Part shown: positions 32,725 through 40,833 of the stretch, piece by piece | Numbering within the stretch: position 1 is the stretch's first letter | Layout: every line of letters starts with the position of its first letter | Translations under genes and position numbers: made by a program | Assembly (NCBI GenBank): GCA_003213235.1 | Contig: QCNJ01000001.1 | Location: 124,001-188,000, forward strand | Origin: Prochlorococcus sp. AG-424-P18 | GTDB lineage: Bacteria > Cyanobacteriota > Cyanobacteriia > PCC-6307 > Cyanobiaceae | Reading direction: 5' to 3' | Length of the DNA stretch: 64,000 nucleotides | Notes under the pieces: generated by a model | What the model saw: only the letters and a program-made list of their open reading frames with translations | Databases searched by the model: none | What the model was told of the DNA's origin: nothing

Positions 32725-32976
32725 ATGAATATCCAAGAACTTAAAGTCAACTACAAAAAGCTTTTAAACAAAGCTGCCAAGGCAAACGGTCGTAAAGAAA
32801 CTGTTTCTTACTTAAATCGTGCTGCTAAAATTAAATCAAAAATCTATTCAAATACTAAAGTAAATTGTTTTAGATGTAATGGAGCTGGTTTTCTAAGAAT
32901 TTCTTTAGATGAGACTAAGACATGTCTATCTTGCTATGGTAAGGGTTTTTTGATTAAAGAAATTCAGCAGGTTTAA
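32725..32976 (+). CDS. DnaJ-type zinc-finger-like small protein
   Basis: CFRCNGAGFLRISLDETKTCLSCYGKGF, two CxxCxGxG-like motifs. Confidence 0.6.
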   Translation: MNIQELKVNYKKLLNKAAKANGRKETVSYLNRAAKIKSKIYSNTKVNCFRCNGAGFLRISLDETKTCLSCYGKGFLIKEIQQV

Positions 32977-32991
32977 AAAATTTGATTGTTC

Positions 32992-33147
32992 ATGAAAGAT
33001 CTCATTCAGGCTCATAAAAAACTAATTAAAACAGTAAAAGAACAATTGGGATTCTCTGATTATGGGATGTACTGGCTAGCTTTCCTGGAAGGGGGGTTAA
33101 CTATATGGTTATTGGATAGAATATTTTTCCACTGGTTGAAGTTTTAA
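32992..33147 (+). CDS. Small hypothetical membrane-associated protein (51 aa)
   Basis: MKDLIQAHKKLIKTVKEQLGFSDYGMYWLAFLEGGLTIWLLDRIFFHWLKF*. Confidence 0.45.
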   Translation: MKDLIQAHKKLIKTVKEQLGFSDYGMYWLAFLEGGLTIWLLDRIFFHWLKF

Positions 33148-33237
33148 TTTTTATTTATTTCAAAAAATTCTGCGGGTATTAAATAAATTAACTTATCGAA
33201 ACCATTTAAAAAGTTGTAGCATAGAAAAAAAAACAAT

Positions 33238-33465
33238 ATGCAACTACTGGGATTAATCCTTCTTCTAGCAAGTAGCTGGTACTTATGGAAATTAACATCA
33301 AACTTTCTTGATGAACCAACAAAAAAAGAACTTACTAATAGTTTTAATAACCTCAAAAATAAATTCTCTGAGGGGAAACAAAACTTTTCTAAAGCAAAAA
33401 TAAGCGAAGCTTGGGAAAAGTACAAAGAAGAAGGTGGTGCTTTATCTAATAAAGAAAAAAGCTAG
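33238..33465 (+). CDS. Hypothetical protein, N-terminal TM
   Basis: 75 aa ORF. Confidence 0.45.
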   Translation: MQLLGLILLLASSWYLWKLTSNFLDEPTKKELTNSFNNLKNKFSEGKQNFSKAKISEAWEKYKEEGGALSNKEKS

Positions 33466-33719
33466 TGGACTTTTTTATTATTACTGGTCTTACTAAAGAT
33501 ATTTCTAGAATTGATCTTATTGGTATTTTGATTGGTCATTTAATTTTTGGTGTTGCATTGACAACGCTTTTAGATTGGACGTGGTTAAAGAACCTTATGA
33601 GTGAAGAAGATAAAACAAGGATGCTTAAAAGTTATACATGGAAAGACTTATTAGTAGATGGAGCAATTATCACGGTAGTTCTAGGAATAATCTTTTTAAT
33701 AATTAGCTTTTTTCTATAA
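33465..33719 (+). CDS. Hypothetical two-TM protein
   Basis: 84 aa ORF overlapping previous stop. Confidence 0.45.
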   Translation: MDFFIITGLTKDISRIDLIGILIGHLIFGVALTTLLDWTWLKNLMSEEDKTRMLKSYTWKDLLVDGAIITVVLGIIFLIISFFL

Positions 33720-33809
33720 ATGAACGTAACTTACATCCTTTTAGTTTTTTTAATGATATCAATTGTGATATTTACCCAAATAATCAATTCCTCCGATAAA
33801 TCAAAATAA
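33720..33809 (+). CDS. Small single-TM protein (29 aa)
   Basis: MNVTYILLVFLMISIVIFTQIINSSDKSK*, immediately after previous stop. Confidence 0.4.
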   Translation: MNVTYILLVFLMISIVIFTQIINSSDKSK

Positions 33810-33911
33810 ATGACAGAAGTAGTCAGCAACTCCTCAACTGGGTGGTACTTAATCGCTTTTGTAAGCACAATATCTTTTTTAGCCTTAATTTATTTCGGCC
33901 AAAAAAGATAG
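33810..33911 (+). CDS. Small single-TM protein (33 aa)
   Basis: MTEVVSNSSTGWYLIAFVSTISFLALIYFGQKR*, immediately after previous stop. Confidence 0.4.
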   Translation: MTEVVSNSSTGWYLIAFVSTISFLALIYFGQKR

Positions 33912-33941
33912 AGTAGAGTTTGAAAGATTATTGAAATTCAT

Positions 33942-33974
33942 AAAAAAAACTCTGCAATTTCTTAAGATGCAGAG
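33942..33974 (-). terminator. Rho-independent terminator
   Basis: Minus strand CTCTGCA-loop-TGCAGAG followed by TTTTTTTT. Confidence 0.7.
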
Positions 33975-33997
33975 CTTTTAATTATTAAGTTACTGAT

Positions 33998-34120
33998 TTA
34001 TATAAATCTATTGATTATAAAACCATTTTTCCTAATCAAAGAAAAAGAAACCGATGAATGTGATGAAGATACTGAATTCACGGCCTCTTTGTTAACCGCG
34101 TTTTTCGGTAGATACGACAA
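33998..34120 (-). CDS. Putative 40-aa peptide with optimal Shine-Dalgarno (TTG start)
   Basis: AAAGGAGGTGATTCA-TTG; MSYLPKNAVNKEAVNSVSSSHSSVSFSLIRKNGFIINRFI*; followed by terminator. Confidence 0.45.
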   Translation of the reverse strand: MSYLPKNAVNKEAVNSVSSSHSSVSFSLIRKNGFIINRFI

Positions 34121-34252
34121 TGAATCACCTCCTTTGCTAATGTTTTTTTAAAGATAACCAAAAGAATTAAACAAGGAAAGAAATTCGTTAAAAATTTAAA
34201 AATTTTTTAACAAATTAAAGATATAAATCTCTTCAATATAAATGTATTGAAA

Positions 34253-34918
34253 TTACCAAGGCAAAACTTCTCCGTTGGCATGCCAAAACGTACCCGAGTT
34301 ATTTTTATTTAAAGAATCAATACGTTTTAAAAGGCCATTTGCTGATTCTTCAGGACTAATTCCATTTCTTGTAAAGCCAGTCATTCTTGTACTCACCAAC
34401 CCAGGATGCAAAATAGCTACATAAATATCATCCCTTGATAAATCTATGGAAAGCGATTTTGCTGCCATGGACAAGGCTACCTTAGACATCCTGTAACCAT
34501 AAGAACTTCCTGATGTATTATCTTCAATAGATCCCATTCTACTTGTGATAAAAGCAACTTTAGAAGATCTTTTTAAAAGATGTTTAAGTGATTTAGTCAT
34601 ACATATTGGGCTCAATGCATTGACTTCAAATTGACGCAAAATACTTTTCTTTTCTAAGTTTTCGAAAGAATTAAATTCATAAATTCCTGCATTATGAATT
34701 AAGCAATCTAAATTAACTCCAGATAGTTTTTTACACAACTTTGTTATCGACTCATCTGAAGAAATTTCTATATTTTCTTCAATTCTCACTCCTAAATCTC
34801 TAAGTTCTTTTGAAGCTTTCCTACAGGTTGCAATTACATTATCTCCCCTCTTGTGAATTTGCCTACATAGTTCAAATCCAATACCCCTATTTGATCCTGT
34901 AATTAGATAAGTGGACAT
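34253..34918 (-). CDS. Short-chain dehydrogenase/reductase
   Basis: TGSNRGIG, NAG, YRMSK (YxxxK). Confidence 0.9.
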   Translation of the reverse strand: MSTYLITGSNRGIGFELCRQIHKRGDNVIATCRKASKELRDLGVRIEENIEISSDESITKLCKKLSGVNLDCLIHNAGIYEFNSFENLEKKSILRQFEVNALSPICMTKSLKHLLKRSSKVAFITSRMGSIEDNTSGSSYGYRMSKVALSMAAKSLSIDLSRDDIYVAILHPGLVSTRMTGFTRNGISPEESANGLLKRIDSLNKNNSGTFWHANGEVLPW

Positions 34919-35088
34919 CTCTAAACTAAAAAAAATTAATCTAAATCCAAATATAAAAGAAAACGAACTAGAAAAAGAAAAAATTTATAAAATTCCTTAT
35001 TACCTTTTTTAAAGGTTAGGATGGATTATGATATTAAAAAGATTTTATAAAAGAAAGCAAAGATATTTTTATCATCAAAATTTAATTT

Positions 35089-35292
35089 ATGGAAATTTTC
35101 AATCAAGAACTTATACAAGAGATTATTAGGTTAACTTGGAGAAATCCTGCATTCATGGCTATAGCTATCGCGTTAGTTTGGCTTATCCCACAATTATTTA
35201 TCAGAAAAATAATGGCAAAAAAATATGAAAGAAGAAAAATAGAAATTCAAAAAAATAAAATTCAGAAGCTTTACCCAAATACGCCTAAATAA
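35089..35292 (+). CDS. Small single-TM hypothetical protein
   Basis: 67 aa ORF. Confidence 0.5.
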   Translation: MEIFNQELIQEIIRLTWRNPAFMAIAIALVWLIPQLFIRKIMAKKYERRKIEIQKNKIQKLYPNTPK

Positions 35293-35353
35293 TATTTTTA
35301 TTTTTAAGATGATCTAATGAATCAAAAAAATACTTTTTGCATCTAAGTAAAAT

Positions 35354-35545
35354 ATGACCTACAAAATAATTAGAATTGATGGGGAAGATGACGAATTAAC
35401 AGCTCGAAGTTTTGATAAGTATTCAGATGCGTACGATTTGTTAGAGGAACTATATGGAGATTTATGTTGTTCAGATGCTGATTATGGAGACATAACCTAT
35501 TACGATATTGTGGAAAATAATTTAAAAAATATTAATGGAGAATAA
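35354..35545 (+). CDS. Acidic hypothetical protein
   Basis: 63 aa ORF. Confidence 0.5.
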   Translation: MTYKIIRIDGEDDELTARSFDKYSDAYDLLEELYGDLCCSDADYGDITYYDIVENNLKNINGE

Positions 35546-35744
35546 AAAATGGGCTCCCTCCCAAGAAGAAAATTTAGGGGTAATAACGAGTGTATATGAA
35601 TTCATTAAAGAAGAACTTTTAGAACTTCAAAAAAAAACTGGATGTCCCGATTCATTTATTTATGATTTTATTGGCAAGATTCAGAATGAATGGCATCCTG
35701 AATCTTGCCACTCCATAGTTAGAAATAAAAAAAGGAAAAATTAG
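35535..35744 (+). CDS. Hypothetical protein
   Basis: 69 aa ORF overlapping preceding ORF. Confidence 0.45.
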   Translation: MENKKWAPSQEENLGVITSVYEFIKEELLELQKKTGCPDSFIYDFIGKIQNEWHPESCHSIVRNKKRKN

Positions 35745-35814
35745 AAAATATTAAATCTTCAACGCAATTTTATAAAATTTCTTTAGTATAATTTGAATTT
35801 AAAAATATTAAATC

Positions 35815-35901
35815 ATGATTATTAGAATACTGGGAATCGTACTTATCCTTGGTACGATTGCATATTATGGTTTAGTGTTAACTGGGCAAAGCAACCTTTA
35901 G
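35815..35901 (+). CDS. Small single-TM protein (28 aa)
   Basis: MIIRILGIVLILGTIAYYGLVLTGQSNL*. Confidence 0.4.
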   Translation: MIIRILGIVLILGTIAYYGLVLTGQSNL

Positions 35902-35909
35902 TTTTTCTC

Positions 35910-36122
35910 ATGAAATGGCCTCCTACTTTGTGTTGGACAGCACCAAAAACAATTAATGGTAATAGACATTTTCAAGTTAAATCTTATGGTGGGAAAAATG
36001 AAGATAGATGGGTTGAAATTTTTCCTACCAAAAATAAAAAAGATATTAAAAGAATCTCATGGGGAAAACTAAAATCAGAATGGACTACTGGATGGGTAAG
36101 GCTCCCAAAAGATAAAGATTAA
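35910..36122 (+). CDS. Trp-rich small conserved protein (TIGR02450-like)
   Basis: KWPPTLCWTAPKTINGNRHFQVKSYGGKNEDRWVEIFP...WGKLKSEWTTGWVRLP. Confidence 0.6.
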   Translation: MKWPPTLCWTAPKTINGNRHFQVKSYGGKNEDRWVEIFPTKNKKDIKRISWGKLKSEWTTGWVRLPKDKD

Positions 36123-36220
36123 TTTGTCTATGTAAACAAATATTATTAACTAGAAAACTGTAAAAAATAATACCTAAATCAAAAAAAATAACTTATAAAA
36201 TTTTTTTATTGCTGTTTAAT

Positions 36221-36394
36221 ATGAAGTCAGAACCGAAGAAAAAACTCCCCAATAAAAAAGTTATAAGTTCAGCAAAATTTGAGGCTAAAGAACAATTCAC
36301 AAAATCTGCATTAGAAAATTTAAAAACAGAAAATGAAAGACTTGTTAATTCACTAAAAAAATCTGGGGAGATTAAAGAATCAAAAAGGAAATAG
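36221..36394 (+). CDS. Small Lys-rich hypothetical protein
   Basis: MKSEPKKKLPNKKVISSAKFEAKEQ...; internal Met preferred. Confidence 0.4.
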   Translation: MKSEPKKKLPNKKVISSAKFEAKEQFTKSALENLKTENERLVNSLKKSGEIKESKRK

Positions 36395-36445
36395 ACTTAC
36401 AGTATTTAAAATTTTTTATTAATATATAAATTTATAGATTGAGAA

Positions 36446-36565
36446 ATGATTGAAAAAATCTCTGTAGCAAATTCTCATTTACCTCAACTTATTGGGTTCG
36501 TTTTAATGTCAATTGGTTACACATTAGGTAATAAATTCTACCTTCCGGAAATCAAACAAAAATAA
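36446..36565 (+). CDS. Small hypothetical protein (39 aa)
   Basis: MIEKISVANSHLPQLIGFVLMSIGYTLGNKFYLPEIKQK*. Confidence 0.4.
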   Translation: MIEKISVANSHLPQLIGFVLMSIGYTLGNKFYLPEIKQK

Positions 36566-36919
36566 TAATTTCTAGTTATTAAAAAATATTTTAAATAAAT
36601 AACATTGAAAATATATTCCTTATAAAAATTTTTCGATATTTAACCTGATTTTAAGTAAAAACTTTAAAGCTAATTCTGTAATTCAATTAAGATTAGTCCA
36701 AGTATGTTATTGACACATAAATGTAACAGTAAGGTAGTTAAAAATGTAAAAACCGAAAAAAAAGTAAGGATTCATACTAATTTTTTTTTAAATATGTTAC
36801 ATTCATTAATAATTCAAGTTAAGGTTTCCTCTGTCAATAAAGCAGAAATGAGGAAATGTTTGATTTACAAATGTCATTTACTCTTTGGCTTACTAATCGA
36901 TCTCATATGAAATCTAAAA

Positions 36920-37174
36920 ATGGATGCACTTACTAGTTTTATAGTTGTTATCATCGCAATTACAATTCAATTCTCTTTATACGCCATCAAAAGGTTGCAG
37001 GAACCTTTAGAACCAAATTATTTGATAGATAAAAATTCGGGAAAAAATAAAAACAACATGGGTAAATTTTGGAAAAATGCAGAAATAACAAATGGGAGAT
37101 TAGCTATGATTGGTTTTTTAGCTTTGATAATAAACTACGGTTTTTTTGGGTGGATAATACCTGGTTTTATTTAA
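36920..37174 (+). CDS. High-light-inducible protein (HLIP)
   Basis: AEITNGRLAMIGFLALIINYGFFG, chlorophyll-binding ExxNGRxAMxGF motif. Confidence 0.88.
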   Translation: MDALTSFIVVIIAITIQFSLYAIKRLQEPLEPNYLIDKNSGKNKNNMGKFWKNAEITNGRLAMIGFLALIINYGFFGWIIPGFI

Positions 37175-37274
37175 ACTATCAATACATTAAGGTCTTAAAG
37201 AAAAAAATAAATCTCTCGTTCCAAACAAACTCTCCTTTTTTAAAAAAAATTTTTATTATAAGAAAAAAAAGCAA

Positions 37275-37472
37275 TTGAGTAATTCTGATTTTGATAAAGA
37301 TGGCTTGGACAGCTATGGAATACATTGGCTTCAATATGCTGCTTTTGCTATATCCGGTTTTGCTATATTTACAACCTGGGCATTTTTTTATGATGAAAGA
37401 TTCCACAACTTTGTAATGAATATTTTCAGGGTTATTAACTGCAGTGGGTTCAACTGTAATGGAGCATTTTAA
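37275..37472 (+). CDS. Small membrane protein
   Basis: 65 aa with one TM. Confidence 0.5.
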   Translation: MSNSDFDKDGLDSYGIHWLQYAAFAISGFAIFTTWAFFYDERFHNFVMNIFRVINCSGFNCNGAF

Positions 37473-37478
37473 AATTCT

Positions 37479-37661
37479 ATGGCTAATCCAGATCAAAAAA
37501 CAATATTAATTGATAATGCTTTTGAAGAAATAAAAAACATTTGTATAAATCTTCAAAAAGATACTGATGCTTCGAATTCAGAACTTAAAAGTTTACTAAA
37601 ACTAATTATTAATGAATGGGAAGAAAAAGAAGAACAAAAAACTGGTTTTGGATTCAGGTAA
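37479..37661 (+). CDS. Hypothetical protein
   Basis: 60 aa ORF. Confidence 0.45.
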   Translation: MANPDQKTILIDNAFEEIKNICINLQKDTDASNSELKSLLKLIINEWEEKEEQKTGFGFR

Positions 37662-37775
37662 AGTTAGCCACTATCTAAGAAGAGACTTAAGCCTCAAATC
37701 ATTTTAAAATGAACAGATTTTTTACTTTTAAAATTTAATATTTATAATTTATATTTTTTAAAAAGAAATTAAAAA

Positions 37776-37805
37776 GGAATGAATCTCAAATAGAAGATTC
37801 ATTCC
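37776..37805 (-). terminator. Rho-independent terminator
   Basis: Minus strand GGAATGAATCT-loop-AGATTCATTCC (11-bp perfect stem) then TTTTTAATTTCTTTTT. Confidence 0.7.
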
Positions 37806-37831
37806 AGATTTAGCATTAGTTTTATCTAGAT

Positions 37832-37873
37832 TTAAATTTTATAATTTAACTCCTCTGGTGGACTGTCAATCAT
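37832..37873 (-). CDS. Putative 13-aa peptide with strong Shine-Dalgarno
   Basis: AGGAGGGATCTA-ATG; MIDSPPEELNYKI*; terminator just downstream. Confidence 0.35.
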   Translation of the reverse strand: MIDSPPEELNYKI

Positions 37874-37954
37874 TAGATCCCTCCTATTCACCAGTTAAAC
37901 CTACGCCTTACTTATTAAGAAAGTAAATCAGTAAAAATGCTGATTTTTTATTTT

Positions 37955-38056
37955 CTAAAATGTTTGAATTAAAGATGCCAATTCTGGTGCATCTAATAAA
38001 AGTGCAAAAAATGTAAGCACAACTAATAAAAATATGGAAAAGTAGATTTGAATCAT
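37955..38056 (-). CDS. Small single-TM protein (33 aa)
   Basis: MIQIYFSIFLLVVLTFFALLLDAPELASLIQTF*. Confidence 0.45.
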   Translation of the reverse strand: MIQIYFSIFLLVVLTFFALLLDAPELASLIQTF

Positions 38057-38156
38057 TCTTCAAAATTACTTAAAAAGAATTTTTTAAGTTGTATAAAATA
38101 ATGCTTTGTTTACATAATTAAATATCTCTACATAGAGAAGTTTAATTAGAGAATAA

Positions 38157-38390
38157 CTAAGATGCTTCAGGGGAAAATATCGTCCTATTTTTTTGCCAAT
38201 ACTCACAGCCTTTAAGTAAATGATCACCCTGTGGTATGCGTTTTTCGTATTTTGGACAGATCAAGATAGTAGCAAAAGTTTCTGTAGTGCTGTAGCGAAA
38301 GTGATTGCAAGTAATACAAATCTTTGTTCGTTTTCGTTTTAGGGTAGATTCTTTTAGATATTCCCATTTTGACGGATTTACCTTGATCAT
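38157..38390 (-). CDS. Small Cys-containing (zinc-ribbon-like) protein
   Basis: CITCNHFRYSTTETFATILICPKYEKRIPQGDHLLKGCEYWQ. Confidence 0.5.
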   Translation of the reverse strand: MIKVNPSKWEYLKESTLKRKRTKICITCNHFRYSTTETFATILICPKYEKRIPQGDHLLKGCEYWQKNRTIFSPEAS

Positions 38391-38392
38391 GA

Positions 38393-38683
38393 TTACTGGA
38401 ATTTATTAGTAACAATTTGCCAACCTCCTGAAATTAATTCATTCCATGTTTCACAAGCACACTCAATAGAATGAAGTCTTGAATTTTTAATTTGGGCTGG
38501 TTCACCTAATTCATTTGCATAGAAAAGATGAGTATATATTTGTAAGTTATTAGATACAGATTTCTTATAACTCTCAAAAAAAATTAATAAACCACTTTTT
38601 TTGTTAAACAACCAGCCAGTTGGGGGGTCAATAAGGCTGCCATGATAAAAATAAGTCCGAACATAAGCGACTCCTGAAGTCAT
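38393..38683 (-). CDS. DUF1651-like protein, copy 1
   Basis: Co-linear with 40830-41129 product (GWLF...LLIFF...IYTHLFYANELGEPAQIK...W..L...GW). Confidence 0.65.
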   Translation of the reverse strand: MTSGVAYVRTYFYHGSLIDPPTGWLFNKKSGLLIFFESYKKSVSNNLQIYTHLFYANELGEPAQIKNSRLHSIECACETWNELISGGWQIVTNKFQ

Positions 38684-38803
38684 AAATATAATACAGTTGT
38701 ACTATTAATATAAATGTACTACTCGTAGACGTCAAGTATTCCTCTGGTAATTATTTAAATACTAAAATTAGTTCCCAGAAATAATCAGCCGTAAACTTCT
38801 TAT

Positions 38804-39112
38804 TTGGTAATAGTGAATACAAGTAACTCCTTGAAAAGGGAAATATCATTTAAAGAGTATCTTCAAAAGAATGCAATGTATCGAAATCCTTTCTATTTAG
38901 GATGGAACAAAGGTTGGTCTTTTTTATTTTTTTTAGAGGGTGGCATTGCAAAAATTGAAGCAAAAGGTTTTGGTATTTCTATTACAACAAAAGTTGAGAA
39001 AGGAGAATCACCCCTAGAATCTGCGGATAGATTAGTCTCGAAAGAGCAAAGGATTAGAAAATCAAGATATTATTCTTGGGTTAAATCTATTAATGAAAAA
39101 ACAATAAATTAA
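38804..39112 (+). CDS. Hypothetical protein
   Basis: 102 aa ORF. Confidence 0.5.
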   Translation: MVIVNTSNSLKREISFKEYLQKNAMYRNPFYLGWNKGWSFLFFLEGGIAKIEAKGFGISITTKVEKGESPLESADRLVSKEQRIRKSRYYSWVKSINEKTIN

Positions 39113-39181
39113 CCAATCCTTAAATTTCTAAAGTAATTTGTTGACAGTGAATTTAAAATAGAAAATAGTCATTTATTTTTC

Positions 39182-39439
39182 GTGTCCAATAAATTTTATG
39201 AATGGTGGAAAAACCATAGAAAAGTTGTAACCTATGGGGCTTTTATCATCTTGTTAGGTTTTTATTTATCTCCTGTTGTCAAAGAAGCAAAATACAAAAA
39301 CCAATGTATTAAGTACTCTACTAAAGGAGCCTTAACTAAATTTAATAAGGACGATATAGGAGAAACTTTACTAGAAGAAACAGGTTTGAATATTGATGAA
39401 CTAGCAAGGATTGAGGGTTATAAGAATTGCATTAATTAA
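39182..39439 (+). CDS. Hypothetical single-TM protein
   Basis: 85 aa; TM then Cys-containing domain. Confidence 0.5.
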   Translation: MSNKFYEWWKNHRKVVTYGAFIILLGFYLSPVVKEAKYKNQCIKYSTKGALTKFNKDDIGETLLEETGLNIDELARIEGYKNCIN

Positions 39440-39470
39440 AAAGTTCGCAAAAATTACGCTGAGTTTTTAA

Positions 39471-39677
39471 ATGATTAAAGATATGTTTAAACTTATTTTA
39501 TTAATATTATTATTTGGATTTATAACAATAAGTCCAAAAACAAGATATTTGGTTGGCATAACTCTAAAAGAAATCTCTTCATTTCTTTTATGGACTGTTA
39601 AATATGAAGATAGAGAAAAATGGATTATAGATAAACCAAGTTGGATACCTCACCAAAAACTTAAGCCATCGTATTAA
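39471..39677 (+). CDS. Hypothetical membrane protein
   Basis: 68 aa, N-terminal TM. Confidence 0.45.
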   Translation: MIKDMFKLILLILLFGFITISPKTRYLVGITLKEISSFLLWTVKYEDREKWIIDKPSWIPHQKLKPSY

Positions 39678-40427
39678 ATGAAAACTTATTTAGAAGAACG
39701 AATTGAATGGTATGACGATAATTATAGAAATGGTAATGCTTTAATCTCTGATAAGCAGTTCGACCAACTTGAAAAAAATTTATTAAGAACAAACCCAAAT
39801 TGTGATTACTTTAAAAAGAAAAATAAACTAGTTTTACCTTCATTAGAAAAGGATTCAATAGATGAATTTTTGAAAGGATTATTAGTAGATACCAGATTAT
39901 TAATTGAACCAAAAATTGATGGTTGTGCTGTTGCTTTGCAATATAGGGATGGAACCTTGGAGAAAGCAATTTCAAGAAAAGGGCTAGACGTTACTAGTAA
40001 ACTTATTAAAGTCCAAGACATTCCCAATAATCTCCCTTTAAGAGGAGTTCTTCAAGTTAGAGGTGAATTATATGCACCCAACCAAAGTCCAAATATCTCC
40101 CAGAGAATCGCTTCTGGATTTCTAAGAGCTAAAGAAGGATTTTCTGAAAGTCTTAGCTTCTGCGCATTTCAAATACTTAATTCAAAACTTAACCAATATG
40201 AGTCCAAAAAGAGTCTTTCAAATCTTGGCTTCATGATCCCTCAGGATATTTCATGCAACTTTACGAGCCAAGTTGAAGTATTTAGAAAACAATGGCTAGA
40301 AGGAAAGCTTTTTAGTAAATATCCAACAGATGGAATAGTAGTAAAAATAAATTCTAGAAAATTACAATTGATTAGAGAAAAATCAAATTTAGATTATCCT
40401 TATTGGCAAGTGGCAATAAAACGTTAA
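39678..40427 (+). CDS. NAD+-dependent DNA ligase-like protein reduced to the adenylation domain
   Basis: LigA-like Ia region, IEPKIDGCAV (KxDG), VRGELY, TDGIVVKINS, WQVAIKR, then stop; no OB, Zn-finger, HhH or BRCT. Confidence 0.85.
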   Translation: MKTYLEERIEWYDDNYRNGNALISDKQFDQLEKNLLRTNPNCDYFKKKNKLVLPSLEKDSIDEFLKGLLVDTRLLIEPKIDGCAVALQYRDGTLEKAISRKGLDVTSKLIKVQDIPNNLPLRGVLQVRGELYAPNQSPNISQRIASGFLRAKEGFSESLSFCAFQILNSKLNQYESKKSLSNLGFMIPQDISCNFTSQVEVFRKQWLEGKLFSKYPTDGIVVKINSRKLQLIREKSNLDYPYWQVAIKR

Positions 40428-40540
40428 TGGAATTAATACACCAGATTTTTCCTAGTTGGCATATTTACTTGGATATGTTTTTCGTTGGCTTTGCAACTTA
40501 CAGTTTTCTAAGAATTAAGAAAAAAATAAAAACCAAATAA
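40427..40540 (+). CDS. Small single-TM protein (37 aa)
   Basis: MELIHQIFPSWHIYLDMFFVGFATYSFLRIKKKIKTK*; overlaps ligase-like stop (TAATG). Confidence 0.4.
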   Translation: MELIHQIFPSWHIYLDMFFVGFATYSFLRIKKKIKTK

Positions 40541-40550
40541 AGTTTTTAAA

Positions 40551-40739
40551 TCATCCGTGGTCCTTAAGCATGGATTTAAGTTGTTCGCTGTCTAATTGTT
40601 CAAGATAATTTCTCATCGCCAACCAAGATCTTCTGCTTTCTAACTTTCCACTTTGTTTAAATAAATTTGCGGAAACTTGATCTATCAATTCTTTATGAGT
40701 CATATTTATATTCTTCATCAAGTTCAATGACAACACCAT
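40551..40739 (-). CDS. Hypothetical protein (start likely internal)
   Basis: MTHKELIDQVSANLFKQSGKLESRRSWLAMRNYLEQL. Confidence 0.45.
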   Translation of the reverse strand: MVLSLNLMKNINMTHKELIDQVSANLFKQSGKLESRRSWLAMRNYLEQLDSEQLKSMLKDHG

Positions 40740-40833
40740 TAAAAAATTCTGCTAATAATTTTGATGGGTCTTGAATAGATATCTTTCTATCTGCTTTTAA
40801 TAGTTTCTTTTTGATTGGATTTAAGTTAGTCAT
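40693..40833 (-). CDS. Small hypothetical protein (46 aa)
   Basis: MTNLNPIKKKLLKADRKISIQDPSKLLAEFFNGVVIELDEEYKYDS*. Confidence 0.4.
   Translation of the reverse strand: MTNLNPIKKKLLKADRKISIQDPSKLLAEFFNGVVIELDEEYKYDS

Noticed and set aside
36704-36910. 68-aa ORF
   Set aside because: Low-complexity, no clear start context or family features
31237-39677. Shared C-terminal codons GAGCCATCGTACTAAAT (31237) and AAGCCATCGTATTAAAT (39661)
   Set aside because: Only about 15 nt and the two proteins do not otherwise align; likely chance
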